Part shown: in pieces, positions 1-11,770 of the stretch
Layout of the letters: each line of letters opens with the position of its first letter
Position numbering within the stretch: position 1 is the first letter of the stretch
Source: Eustoma russellianum
Lineage: Eukaryota > Streptophyta > Magnoliopsida > Gentianales > Gentianaceae
Direction: 5' to 3'
Length of the DNA stretch: 64,000 nt
Assembly (NCBI GenBank): GCA_036186865.1
Contig: AP025065.1
Coordinates: 12,577,192 to 12,641,191 of the forward strand
Notes under the pieces: model-generated
The model's input: only the letters and a program-made list of their open reading frames with translations
Told to the model about the DNA's origin: nothing
Database searches by the model: none
Program-made: the position numbers and the translations under genes

Positions 1-1
1 C

Positions 2-1233
2 TTAGAAATCCATCAGATGGATGTGAATGCCTTTCTGAATGGTGAGTTGAAGGAAGAAATTTATATGGAACAACCCGAAAGGTTCGTTGTTCCAGGACAA
101 GTAACGAAAGTCTATAGACTTGTTAAGTCTTTGTACGGACTTAAGCAAGCACCTAAATAGTGGCACTTGAAATTTGACCAAGCGATGCTAGCTAATGGTT
201 TCAAGATCAACGAGTGTGACAAGTGTGTCTACATCAAGAACACACCAAATGCCTATGTAATAGTATGTCTCTATGTAGACAACATACTAATCATCGCCAG
301 TACCCACGACATCATCTTGAATTCAAAGAAGATATTGACCCGAAACTTCGACATGAAAGATAGGGGAGTTACCAATGTTATTCTAGGAATTAAAATTTCT
401 AGGGTAGCCGAAAGACTAGTTTTGTCACAAACACACTATATTGAATCTATTCTAAAACGTTTCAATATGTTTGATGTGAAACCAGTAAAGACTCCACTTG
501 ACTTAAGTATACATTTAAGGAAGAACCGAGGCGAGCTAATAGCTCAATTGGAGTACTCACAAGTAATTAGAGGTCTAACGTACATAACAAACTGTACAAG
601 GCCAGACTTAGCATGTTCAGTAAACAAACTGAGCTGGTTTACTAGTAATTCAAGCGATGGTCATTAGAAATCTCTAAATAGAGTGATGTAATACTTGAAG
701 TATACAATGAACCTTGGATTACATTACTTAAGATATCCAGTAGTGTTAGAAGGACATTGTAAGCCAACTGGATATCTGATAGTAAAGATTCTAAGTCCAG
801 GAGTGGATATTTATTCACGATTAATGGAGGTGTTGTGTCATGGAAATCCACAAAGAAAACATGCATAGCTTGTTCTACTATGGAAGCTGAGTTTATAGCA
901 CTATATAAAACCGGGGAAGAGGCTGAGTGGCTTCAGAATTTCGTGGAAGATGTGCCATGCTGGCCCAAGCCAATCGCTCCAATCAGCATACACTGTGATA
1001 GTCAGTCAGCTATAGGATGAGCTCAATGCAGCATCTACAATGGTAAGTCTCGACACATACTCCGGAGACGCAACTCAATTAAACAGTTTATCTTTAATGG
1101 CATGATTTCCATTGGTTATGTAAAATCAAAGGAGAATCTTGTGGATCCGCTTACAAAAGGTTTGCTTAGAGATCAGATGTCAAATTTGACAAACGGAATG
1201 AGACTGAAGCCTACAATGCGAGATTCTTTGTAA
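2..1233 (+). pseudogene. copia reverse transcriptase and RNase H remnant (Cop-1)
   Basis: This encodes the RT palm and the RNase H domain that would copy element RNA into DNA. The frame from base 2 reads the copia RT motif HQMDV..FLNG and then SLYGLKQAP. It meets an in-frame TAG at 158-160 and continues open to 667. The catalytic box at 272-283 reads YVDN instead of YVDD, so the second catalytic aspartate is lost. After a frameshift near 665-840, RNase H resumes with CIACSTMEAEFIAL and later SRHI and VDPLTKGL. It has another stop at 1018-1020 and ends at TAA 1231-1233. The family assignment is secure; the clade within copia is not. Confidence 0.88.
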
Positions 1234-1782
1234 CGGTAACCCAATCTTGTTGACTGGAGATCCCAGAATCTTGGTTTAATAGGACAATTAAGTTATGAAG
1301 TTTTAGTAAAGCACTTACTCATTCTATTAAATAATAAAAATGATGTCTGCAGAAAGAGTTAGGGTAAGCTAATGCTTTTAATGTTTCCTATATCTTGGTA
1401 CATCAAGTGGAGTATGGTAGAATACTCTCAATAGGAAACATCTATGTAAGTGTGAAGTGAGGTCGCGTCTATGAGAGTTATGTGAGGCAAGAATTCTCTA
1501 AAACACTTTTTAAAACCAGGTTGTTCATGACAAAAATGAACACAACCATGAGAACCAAATGGGTGTTAAAGGAAATATTGTGTGAGTACTGTTGTCTAGG
1601 TTCACAATAAAGGCTGACTAGTTTAAGAAATGAAGTCACTAATTAGCCTAGTGGATCCGACAGTATATAACTAGGGAATGTTCAAAACCAGAAGCTACCT
1701 CTTCTGATGCATCATTTCATTGTCTGTCTTCTCGTTAGAGTCTGCATATGCATTTTTGTTAATTTCCATTCATGTGGGGGAT
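1234..1782 (+). other. non-coding spacer and polypurine tract of Cop-1
   Basis: About 550 bases lie between the pol stop and the LTR. I see no reading frame of note and no env-like gene. The stretch ends in CATGTGGGGGAT directly before the LTR, the expected place for the polypurine primer of plus-strand synthesis. Confidence 0.6.
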
Positions 1783-2980
1783 TGTTGGAGAAAATTGAAA
1801 GAAATTGATTTTGGCCGAATTCCAAACCTTGGTCAGCAACATACGTTGAACTTAAGTATAATTATTTTCATTAATGACAAGTGAGAACTAATCAATCCTT
1901 AATTATCTACGTAACGAGTAGATAATTTTAGACTTTAGAATCACTCAATTATGATACTGGATGAATGAGAAATTAATGCTCAAAGTAGGGTAAAATAAGT
2001 AGAAATTGGCTCAGCTTAGGCTCAAGCTTATGCTCGGGTTGCGGGTTGTAGGCTGTAGGTTGGATATTATCTATTGGGAGAAACTTTATTTAAATTTAAA
2101 TTTCTTCCCAGGTGGTTGTGATCGGATAAGGCTGCATTTGAAAACAGTTAAGTCTTAACCGAACTGAGGGTAGACTTGCAGTTATCGGATCTGAGGGCTC
2201 AGGTTGGGCAGTTATCTGATTCAACGGCTGTGGGCAGACCTGATGCGGTTATCTGACTTGAGGGTTCAGCCGAGCAAGTATCTATTCCAACTGCCATGGT
2301 TGAACTGGCATTAACCACATGACCTCTGTTTTTCCCTATAAATAGAAGGTCGAGCTGACCTCTGTGGTCATCCAGAAATCCATCAATCAATCGGCCAGTT
2401 GACTCATTTTTCTCCACTTCCTCTCTGCATATAATCTCCTTCACTACATAAAAAATCTCTACATTCTCAAGTCATCCGAGAAGTCAGAAACGCCTTACAG
2501 GTTTTTTGAGTTTATACGCTGCAGCGCCGCTCGTCTGAACTGATTCCAGTTTATCCTGGGAGACGGTTGCTTCCTCTAGTTGAACACAATATACCCGAGA
2601 AATATGTCTTAAGGACAGAGCCTAAGACTCACCTAGGTTTGTCTACCCGGCTGAACTACTGAGCTGCTGTTAACGCACACTGTTGATCTGTAGTGCTGCC
2701 GTGCTGAGCTCTGCTGATTTGCGAGTTGTTGCTGTGCTGAGCTCGGCTGTTGTGGCTGTTAGCACTGTACCACTGTTCTTCAGTGCTGATGTGCTGAGCT
2801 CGGCTTCTGTGCTGAGGTTGGCAGGTCAGCTATCTGTCCAGATAGCAAACTCATTTGCGCTTCTTGGAATGATCTGACCTGACTAATCGACCTGACTTGT
2901 CCTGAGCTCGACAGGTTGGCTGCTGTTTTGTTTCACACAAACACGCTGTACAGAATCGTTCTGCCTAACAAGGTCTAACA
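1783..2980 (+). repeat. 3' LTR of Cop-1
   Basis: The LTR starts TGTTGGAG directly after the purine tract and most likely ends at the second CTAACA (2980); an end at 2970 is also possible. A good TATA box lies 553 bases in. The 3' third (2690-2860) repeats GTGCTGAGCTC several times. The short frame over it (2683-2877, Ala/Val/Ser-rich) is a by-product of that repetition and not a gene. Confidence 0.8.
2336..2346 (+). promoter_or_regulatory. TATA box in Cop-1 LTR
   Basis: CTATAAATAGA matches the plant TATA consensus and sits in the middle of the LTR, where the element's own promoter is expected. Confidence 0.65.
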
Positions 2981-5095
2981 ATATATACACACACTATTAA
3001 AACAAGAAAGAAATATATATTTGGGACTCCATATGGCCGGTCTAAGAGTAGAAAATATAGAGCCAAAGTCTTCACAAATTTTATTCTATATAGAAGACAT
3101 TTGAAGTTAAAACTTGGTTGAGTTTCTTATGCTAACAAAAAGTGTTTGGCCTCATCACATTTTCATGGCAAAAAATCGAAATATGAGGCTGCCTTGGTGG
3201 ACTAATAGTGTTTCTAACAATTTCTATGTAAGCATTGTACTGACAAGTTCAACAAATTTGTGGCCATTTTTGAAGTGTAGGGGCTGGCCATACACACACA
3301 CACATATATATGTATATATGTTATAACATAACAACGTTTAGTTACCTCCATTTTAGGCCTTATGGCCGATTACCTACACACACATATCCACTTAAATCTC
3401 ATCTTTCTTCCATTTTACATACAGGTTGTGAGTTAAATATATTTATATTAAACATGCTCATATTAGTTTCCATCAACATGCTCATTTTCAATATTATTAC
3501 ATAATTGAAACACATAAAACATACACATAATGGAAACCAAAAAAAGGTGAACTTGATGAGCCATAAACATCATTTACATACACATCTTGAAGATGGATGA
3601 TGAAGCTCAAGTGGGATGACAAAATGGCCTTGAGGCCGTGTGTATGTATGTATATGTATAAGATGATGATCATCAAAAACAACACCTGTGACCAAGTATG
3701 CTAGTCATGCTTATGATGCATACATAAACATGCTAAAAACAGGATCTTAAAACATATGTAAACCAAATATTATAGAAGACACATACTTGAGGATCATCAT
3801 GAAAAAATACGTGAACAAATACATTGAAGTTACATTCTCAGTATACTTTTCTTAACGTAACATATCACTTCACTTTCTTTGTTTATTCTCTACATACTTT
3901 CCTTAAGAATATTCATTTCATCTTATTTATACATAATTTTTTGTTTGTGGCCGTGTGTATGTATGGGTTGTGTGTGTGTATATATATAAAACATAGAATA
4001 TAAATTTTACATATTCTTATGGTGAAAACTTGAACATACTACATGATGATCCAACTTTTATATAAACATATATACTTAACCTTTGAAAATCCATGAAGGA
4101 TCTAGGAAGAGTACATGCCTTTATCACTTTTTCTTACACTTAAAGTGATGTTTCTTCACTTGGTTTAGAAGAAAATACCTTCTTCTCCCTTCCTTGGTTT
4201 AGAAGCTCTCAGTTGTGGGGAAGAATAGGAAGAAGTTTGGGAGGCTGGTGCCTTGAAGAGGAAAGAGAGTATATTTGATAGAGGAGAGAAATTTTTGAGT
4301 GTAAAATGAAGACAAGAAAAGGGGTTCTTCCCTTTTCTACCAATTTTGGCCGAAAGAGGGGAGTGGGGGATTTTTTTTTCTTTGTTAAATGATGTCTTAG
4401 GGTGGCTTTAGGTTATGTAAGACTTAGGCTAATGATGGTGGGGAGAGGAGTGTAAGAAAAGGAAAAATCTTGTCTTCCTTGGGCTGGGTGGCCAGCCTAT
4501 GGGTTGGGAAGAGGGAAATGGTGGCTCGTCTTGTCTGGTGTAAGAAAGTGGAAGAAAATGTGATGATTGGGATAGAAGTGTGTAGGTTTTGTTGTGTAGT
4601 GGAATACAAAATAGAAGAAATCTTTTTTTTTCCTACATAGACGGAGAATTTTCGGCCATGGGGGGTTTTAATGGGTAGAATAGGATAAAATAACATTATT
4701 TGGTTTCTACCCAATTTTCTACACTTGGTTTTTTGTTGGGGTATTTTCTTAACCACCATTTCTTCTTTCTTTTTTGTCTACTTGGCTCCCCTATATATAT
4801 AAACATATATTTGTTTTCTTTTTTCCAACCATAATTTGTTATGTCTTGTTTTTATTTTCCATTTGCTTGAGTAGTGGAAAACTATTGTGTAATCTCTTTT
4901 AGTTTTGATTTAATTTTATCTAAAACTTAAGTTGTCACGACGAAGTTATTTACGTTTCATCGTATGTTCGATAATGTCTGCTATCGAATTCATTAGGGTT
5001 TCGACATACTGAAGAATTTAGAAAGCGTATACCGATGAAACTAAATTCACGGTATTGAAAACGTTACAATGTAATGGAAAATGTGGGGCGTGACA
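2981..5095 (-). repeat. Gyp-X: truncated gypsy LTR inserted in Cop-2
   Basis: Read on the minus strand, the sequence begins at 5095 with TGTCACGCCCC, the same style of LTR start as the other chromodomain gypsy elements here (TGTTACACCCC). Directly outside it the Cop-2 RNase H frame stops in mid-gene. Further in are a TATA-like AT run, a pyrimidine-rich leader and a GGCCATAAGGCC motif shared with the Gyp-A LTR. The far end is cut by Cop-1 at 2980, so it may be a solo LTR or the remnant of a larger element. There is no real gene inside: the 111-codon minus frame at 4424-4759 is low-complexity leader. Microsatellite runs lie at 3292-3320 and 3950-3990. Confidence 0.7.
4791..4803 (-). promoter_or_regulatory. 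TATA-like box in Gyp-X LTR
   Basis: On the minus strand TTTATATATATAG precedes GGGGAGCC about 300 bases into the LTR. The position suits a promoter, but AT runs are common here. Confidence 0.35.
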
Positions 5096-6373
5096 ATTTT
5101 CTTAAATCAACACGTCTTGCATAATATGAATTTGAATATCCAATTACTTCTAATTGATCCATTCTTCTATAAGTGAGCATGTGGTCCTTAGTTCCTTGCA
5201 AGTATTTGAGAACTTTCTTGCAGTCTTCCAATGATCCATCCCAAGATCGCTTTGAATCTGACTAAGATTTCGATAGCAAAGCTAATATCTGGTTTGATAC
5301 AAGTCTGAACATATGTTAAGCTCCCAACGGTTGATGTATAAGGAATACTTTTCATATGTTCTCTTTCCAATTCACTTTACGGACATTGTTTAAACTAAAA
5401 TAGTCCTCTTTCTGAATCGGAACTATTCATTTCGAACACTTTTCCATACTAAATGTCTCAAGAACTTTATTGATATAGGCCTTTTGACATAACCCTAATA
5501 GTCTTTGTGATCTATCACGGAAAATTTCAATTCCAATCACATAAGTCACTTGGTCTCGTATGATAGACCAAGAGCATTAGCAGCAAGCAAAATACTGTCA
5601 ACATATAAGATTGGGATAATAAACTTGTTGCTACTGACCTTCATATATATATACACACACGCACACATACATACATACACACACACAAATCAACGGTTCT
5701 CTTTAAAACCCAAAGAGGTTACAATGTCATTGAATTTAAGGTACTAATGTCGGAAAGCTTGTTAAGTCCATATATTGACTTTTTAAATTTACACACCATA
5801 TTTTCCTTTTCTTTAATGGATAAACCTTCTTGTTGATCTATATAAACTTTGTCATCTAACTTCCCATTAAGAAATGTAGTGTTGACATCCATTTGATGTA
5901 ACTCTAAATCGTAATGAGCTACCAATGCCATAATAATTCTAAGTGAATTTTCTTGGACACCGATGAAAATGTCTCTTTATAATCAATGCTTTCCTTATGA
6001 GTAAAACTTTTGGCAACAAGTCTACCTTTACACCTCTCGACATTACCATTATAGTCTCGTTTTATTTTAAAGACCCATTTGCAACCAACTCTCTTGCAAA
6101 CTTTAGGTAATTCGACAAGACCTCAGACTTGATTTTGATCAATAAATTTTAATTCATCTTTCATGATATCGATCCCTTCACTAGAATCATCACATTCAAT
6201 GGCTTGCTTAAATGTAGATCATCATTAATGATCATGTCAATTTCTGATTCCTGTAGATAAGCCATATACTTATCGGGGATCGCAGATCTTCTTTCCCTTT
6301 GAGATATCCTTAATTGTGGTTATTTTATTATAGAATCATTGTTGACACTTCTATTATGAACTACTTGATCATC
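5096..6373 (-). pseudogene. copia RT and RNase H remnant, left half of Cop-2
   Basis: Minus-strand copia pol, heavily decayed. From high to low coordinate it reads a pre-RT linker containing YMAYLQESEID near 6250, the RT start, then LELHQMDVNTTFLNG at about 5870-5910 and a degraded KSIYGL. Near 5300 comes the conserved PDISFAIEILVRF block, then HWK-like and YLQGTKDHMLTYRR near 5190. The frame is cut at 5095 inside RNase H by the Gyp-X LTR. At 6373 it ends against the shortened left LTR of Gyp-A. The matching upstream half (gag to integrase) is at 19068-21058, in the same strand and order, so the two were one element. Confidence 0.85.
5642..5692. repeat. CA/CATA microsatellite in Cop-2 RT
   Basis: A run of TA, CA and CATA repeats interrupts the Cop-2 RT frame between its palm motifs. 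It is a local expansion and carries no coding sense. Confidence 0.7.
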
Positions 6374-9300
6374 AACCTCGTGATGCTATCATAAAATCGT
6401 ATAACGTGGCTAAGTGTTATTTTAAGTGAATCCTAGAAATTATTAAATTAATCTAATAAGTGTAAGACTAATAATTTAAAATAAAGAAGTAGTACAAGTT
6501 TTATTTAGAAATTTAATAAAGAGAAAAGAAAATAACACATAAGAAAAAAAGAGGGATAGAATGGTAATTCCACATCCATTTGCACCCCAACCCTAACCAA
6601 CCGGCCACCCTTTTATTTTATCCCCAAAATTTCTAATTCTTTTCTTTTATTACTTTCCTTTAATCATTACCATGTCTTACACCAAGTAAGACATGCATCC
6701 ACTAAGGTTGCATACAATTCCTTTTCTACTCCACTCACTTATTCATCCAAGACTCCCCATCATTTGCCCCCCACTCCACATCCGGCCAAGGCTTTCCCAA
6801 GCCTTCAAAACACAATTTCTCCTACATTTTTACTCATTCTTCACCAAACATCTCTCTCTCACTTCTCAAGTCCCTCTTTCATTCCAATTCTCTCTTCCAC
6901 AAGAAACCATCTTCCTCTCCAAACACCCTCCAACCGAGAGCTCCTCTAGGCACAAGGAAGAAAATTCTTCTTCCATTTGCAAGCATTTTCAAGCCTTGAA
7001 TACCAGAATAATCAAGGTAATTACATCTATTTTCTCCCTACATTCCTTACTTCCATCCTTTTTCTCTCCAAGACTATAACACCTCTATTCTTAGGCTCTC
7101 AACCCGTGAGCTTCAATAAAGTAGCAGGAGAAGCTCTTTAGCTTAGCAAGTGAGGAATCTCAAGTCAATTCAAAGTAAAGTTCATTTAGATTGAATTTTA
7201 GAACATTCACATACGTATTTCCCTCATGCAAGACTAATTCTTTCCTCCTTTTTGGCCTCAAGGCCGTGTACCCCTCAAGCCTCACCAAAGAGGAAAACTT
7301 TCACTCTTAGATGTAAGATAAAAGCATCCAAGGCAAAAATTCTTCTTAGCTTCTTCAAGAAAACTAAAAATGGAATCTCTTATGTTCACAATTAAGAAAT
7401 GGATCTTGCATGCAACAATCAAAATAAAGTCTCTATCACTAAGTGATGAAAAGTATGATTACATGTACAAGTTGTGTATGAATGTGTGTTTTTCTTGAAT
7501 GGATTCATCAAGACGACTAGAATGATGCTTAGATGAAACATGCAAGGCATAAATGAGGCATAAATAGCCCTTTTGAGAGCGTTCATGGCAAGAAGAAATA
7601 ACCTTTATGACCCATTCATCATCGTAATGCAAATGGTAGGGAAATGAGAACGCTTTCCTAGAAAGTATACTAAGAAGTCCCTCAATCATCATCTTCATAT
7701 ATATGCATGTGGAAAATACATCACCTCCTTTATGTTTATATATGAAAGAAGGGATTTACATGATTGGTCATAATATACTATATTTGTGGTACTATACAAA
7801 CCATATCAGAATGCATGCCATAAAAGATGCTCTCTTTGACAATCAACATCATAGAATCACAATTCTCTTTCTAAGATGGGATGGTTTTGAACCTCCATCA
7901 TGGCTCATGATTTTATCACCATCATCATGATGTGTATCTTGATGATCATGGCCTAAGGAAGTATGATCCCATAGATGTTATACCATTATGTGTTTGCATG
8001 TCACTTTTATTACGATCTTTATCATAAACTTAGTTCATATGAGCATGGATATATATGGTGTGATGTTATAAAAAATGAGCATGCTAAAAATCATGGATCT
8101 TGATGGTCATCATATATAGTCTTGAAAGTGATCATGATAGGAAGATACAAAAATGGATGTTAAGCAGTATCATGCATGCACACTTTGGGAATTTAAATGT
8201 TGCAATAGCCCCACATTCGGCTAAGAGGCCTAGATCATGTCACGATAATGTACAAATTGTCATTGGATGTACTTAGGGGATTATGTATATGTATAATGCA
8301 TAAATAAAAAGGAAAAATAGCCATAAATGTGACAATTACATAAGTTGAAATTTCAAAGATGGTGCATAATAAGTTTCGATCAATGGCCATTTTAATACCA
8401 AATTATGATTATATTTATAAGTTAAGACAACACGATCATATACACAAGAGTACATGGTATATATAATAATTCAAAGGATGAACAAATTAATCAAGTTGGT
8501 GAAGATTAAGTTTCGGCCATAAGGCCATAAATGGAGATTACACTGTAAATTACACCCATGTAGCAATCTCTAGGTGACTAGATGTATACTACACATTATA
8601 TTTATGAAAAACTAGCATAATGGATCATCACATAATAGTTAGGAATTAAAAGTGGCATGAAGGGCCACTTTCGGCCCTAGGCCCAAATTGTGTGCCTTGT
8701 CATGGAATTAATCTCCTTCAAGCATATAAGTACATGTACAATGTACATTATACCACTTGTACACACTTAATTCAATATTAGTGTTATATGTATATTATGT
8801 AAGCAAATGACATAAACGCATAATACCTCAAATCAAAGAAACTAAACTATGCATGTATGATAACACACGGCCAAGAGGGCAAATTGGCCCAAATAAGACA
8901 AGCTAATTGAATAGATATTAAGCAAATACATCTAGGAACAAATAAGTAGGTGCTTCCAATCAAGAACAACCATAAAGATAATTCAAGAAAAGAGACCCAT
9001 ATTAATCATTCCCCCATGCATGTTGTCTTCATGATTTTCAACACAACCAGTTTTATTTAGGAACATGTTTATGAAATGATTTCTGCAAGAAATGTTTTCA
9101 AGTTTTCATGATTTAAGGGATTGTACCGCCAGACGAATGATTCCATACGACTTATGATGTAGCTGTTTATTGAGTGTAGCACCTTGTCCGGGACAAAGGA
9201 TATCTGCCTTTCTGTTACGTCTACGACGTTCTATATGGAGAGCTGTCTGATGTCTGGTCTAAGGGGAAAATGCCAGGGACAAAATACGTTATATCAGAGT

Positions 9301-10283
9301 GTAACACCACGTTCAGGACTCGGGTTCTCTGTTATAACGCGTCACCATTAGTCCTATGTACGTATGATGTAACACAATGGTTGGACCATCGGGATTCATA
9401 GACAGTACTCGTGGCTATTCGGAGAATCCTTCGATATGTCGTGGGTACCATTTTTATGTACGAAAAGTACTACAGCCAATCATGTCATGTCATGTTATGT
9501 ACGTATGAAATGAAATTCTTTTGAAAGTTTTACGATGCATACATCACGATCATATCTCATGAATCCTCTAGTGCCCTAAGTTATGACTCTCGTATTACGA
9601 GGCACAACATGATTAAATAACAGCAAGAAACAAAACCAAAAAGGTTGCACAAAAGAAGGATACCAACTATATGCCAAGATCAGAATGATCAGAGAAAGAA
9701 TCTGTTTAATTTACGATGTGCTTTATTTATGATATTCTTCTCTTATATGATATCGTTCGGATTTACTGTGCTGTTTACCTTTGTTTAATTTTTTCCATTG
9801 TTATCTCCATACTTGTGGTACATATGAGATCCGTGCTATACTTCATTGTATTACCCACTTCCCTAGTCCCCATGCATAATCCACTTGACGAATCTCGGTG
9901 GAACTAGTTGCTAAGCGATTCGTTATTGCTCACCCCTTTATTTTAGCATGCAGACCCACAGGACCCTGAGCTAGAGTTCATAGAGGATGAGCCTTTAGAC
10001 TAGGTGTGGAGAGCTGACTAGTAGCTAGCAGTGGCATCTTTTGTATTTTGATATTTAGCTATGTAATATGATATTTTGTACCTACGGTTTACTGATGACA
10101 CTTATTCGGATGTATTAGGATGTACTTATGCCGATGTTTATTTCTGCTTATGCTACTTTGCTTCTGCTCATCGATACATGTTATGACGATCTGTACATAA
10201 ATGTTATCGATGTCTTGTACTTCTCGTAGCAGAGTACGGTGAGTGCACCATGCCGAGACCCTAGTCCCGTGCGAGGCGCTACA
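6374..10283 (+). repeat. 5' LTR of Gyp-A (first 34 bases missing)
   Basis: It matches 15226-19067 along its whole length with scattered substitutions and small indels, and ends GCGCTACA just before the PBS. Its first base here corresponds to base 35 of the right LTR. The pyrimidine-rich frames near 6693-7079 reappear at 15543-15936 only because the LTRs are copies; I do not call them genes. The rest is AT-rich with GGCCATAAGGCC-type motifs and no gene. Confidence 0.9.
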
Positions 10284-10285
10284 GG

Positions 10286-10297
10286 TGGCATCAGAGC
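10286..10297 (+). other. primer-binding site of Gyp-A
   Basis: TGGCATCAGAGC lies two bases after the LTR end and matches the initiator-Met tRNA complement TGGTATCAGAGC with one change. Confidence 0.85.
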
Positions 10298-10514
10298 CAA
10301 TGTTTTAGATCCACAGTGGGCAACATAAGAGAAACAACGACAAGTATGTATGGTATGACTTTAGAGTTTAAGTTTGATCTTAGATGAGTGAGCCTTAGAA
10401 TAGAGTCATTAGAACGGTTTAGTAGGACTTAATTTATAAATTGAATCAAAATGTTAGGCTAAACCTTTTATTTGACTAGGTATACTAATGATGTGAAATA
10501 ACTGTGTCGATAGG

Positions 10515-11690
10515 ATGGCATCAAGACCACGAGGTATACCCCCTATGGACAGAGCAGCACAGTTACCTCCACTACCACTAGCACCACCAGTTGAGGACCC
10601 GGTGCCACCACCACCAGAGCAAGTCCCACCTCCATAGGCGTAGGGTCCTGGAGGTATTCCTCAACCATTCTTCGACGCTATGATACTGCTAGGGCAGGCA
10701 ATTGGGGATGCTCAGGCTGCACCAGCTCTGCCACCTTAATAGCCACAACCATAACAGATGGGCACTAGGTATTTCTTCGGAGAACACAAGAGGTCCCGTG
10801 TGCCAAGCTTTGAAGGAGGTCCTGATCCAGATGAGGCTGAAAAGTGGCTGGATGAGGTCGAGAACTGTTTTGACTTACTGCAAGTACTGGACGAGGTCAA
10901 GGCTCAGATCATTCGCCCGTTTTCTGATTGGAGAAGCAAACCAATGGTGGAAAACAAACATTCAACCGTTGGCCACACCGGTTGCTTGGGAAAGATTTGT
11001 AGATGATTTCTAAAGTTTTATATTCCACGCTCAGTGACCATCAAAAAAATCAGTGAGTTTGAATCTTTGAAAAAATATGTTGGTGTGACTGTTTCTGAAT
11101 ATGCAAACCGATTCACAGCTCTGGGCCGATATGTTTCGTCTATGATGGCAGATGAAAGACTTAAAATGATCAAGTTTGAATAGGGATTAAGCTCGAGGAT
11201 TTAGACCTGGATCGTTAACGCAAACCCTACCAATTTCGATCAATTGTTGGATGCATGCTACCGGGTTGAACAGGATATCGCCCGAAGAGGTAAAGAGACC
11301 ATAGGCAAGAGGCCTCATGAAATAACCGGGGGACGGTTCGAGCAGCAGACCAAATTTCAAAAGAAAAGAGGAGGGCGACCATAGCCTTAATAGTAACCCG
11401 GACAGAGACAATTTTTGCCACAGCGATAGCAACATCAAGCACAGATAGTGTTTTCGAAATGCCAAACATGCCAGAAAAACCACCCTAGGGAATGCCGTAA
11501 GGATAGCAGAGCGTGTTTTGGGTGTGACAAGATAGGGCATATGATCAGAGAGTGCTCCCAAATACAGAAGCGGCAGTAGCAGGGAGGATGTACCCGAGCT
11601 AATTTTAGAGTTCATATCATGACAGATGCTGAGGTACAGGAAGCGCCTGACGTTGTAACAGATATTGTTGCAGGTGTTACTTTAGCATAA
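10515..11690 (+). pseudogene. gag remnant of Gyp-A
   Basis: Gag forms the particle that packages element RNA. The frame opens at ATG 10515 with a proline-rich N-terminus. From 10758 it reads MGTRYFFGEHKRS and PSFEGGPDPDEAEKWLDEVE, then shifts frame near 10918 and continues FLIGEANQWWKTNIQ, a hallmark of the retrotransposon gag family. A CCHC zinc knuckle, CFGCDKIGHMIREC, spans 11514-11555. The last codons are VTDIVAGVTLA and TAA at 11688-11690. Several stops lie in the N-terminal part and around 11180-11215. The stop falls in an AT-rich spacer before protease (see 11674-11770). Confidence 0.88.
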
Positions 11691-11770
11691 TTAACACTAT
11701 CTGTTGGTTGTTACAATGTGCTATTTATATGTGTTGGGAAGTCATTTCAGAGTATGATGTGTTAACCTAG
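11674..11770 (+). other. possible intron or spacer between gag and protease of Gyp-A
   Basis: The spacer begins GCAG/GTGTTA and holds the gag stop. A CCTAG/AAATT acceptor at 11770 would join gag to the protease frame in phase. This is the same place as the better-supported 110-bp candidate in Gyp-E. The element is decayed, so boundaries are uncertain and an ordinary insertion is possible. Confidence 0.3.

Larger units (their letters stand above)
1..2980 (+). mobile_element. Cop-1: Ty1/copia element, 3' part
   Basis: This is the 3' portion of a Ty1/copia LTR retrotransposon; the window opens inside its reverse transcriptase. It reads RT, RNase H, a non-coding stretch of about 550 bases, a short purine-rich tract ending GTGGGGGAT, and then a 3' LTR that starts TGTTGG and ends near CTAACA. 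The 5' LTR, gag, protease and integrase lie outside the window. The RT carries stops and a frameshift, so the copy is dead. It abuts a truncated gypsy LTR at 2981, which suggests that it inserted into that LTR. The target-site duplication cannot be tested without the other end. Confidence 0.9.

Noticed and set aside
4424..4759. 111-codon minus-strand frame
   Set aside because: No recognisable domain, skewed composition, and it sits inside the Gyp-X LTR leader.
6693..7079. 128-codon frame conserved at 15562-15936
   Set aside because: It lies in the pyrimidine-rich leader of the Gyp-A LTR and is shared only because the two LTRs are copies; its composition is low complexity and its length differs between copies.
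10286..10297. tRNA gene
   Set aside because: The 12-base match to initiator-Met tRNA is a primer-binding site next to an LTR; no cloverleaf surrounds it. The same holds at 38218, 44244, 46496, 57130 and 62020.
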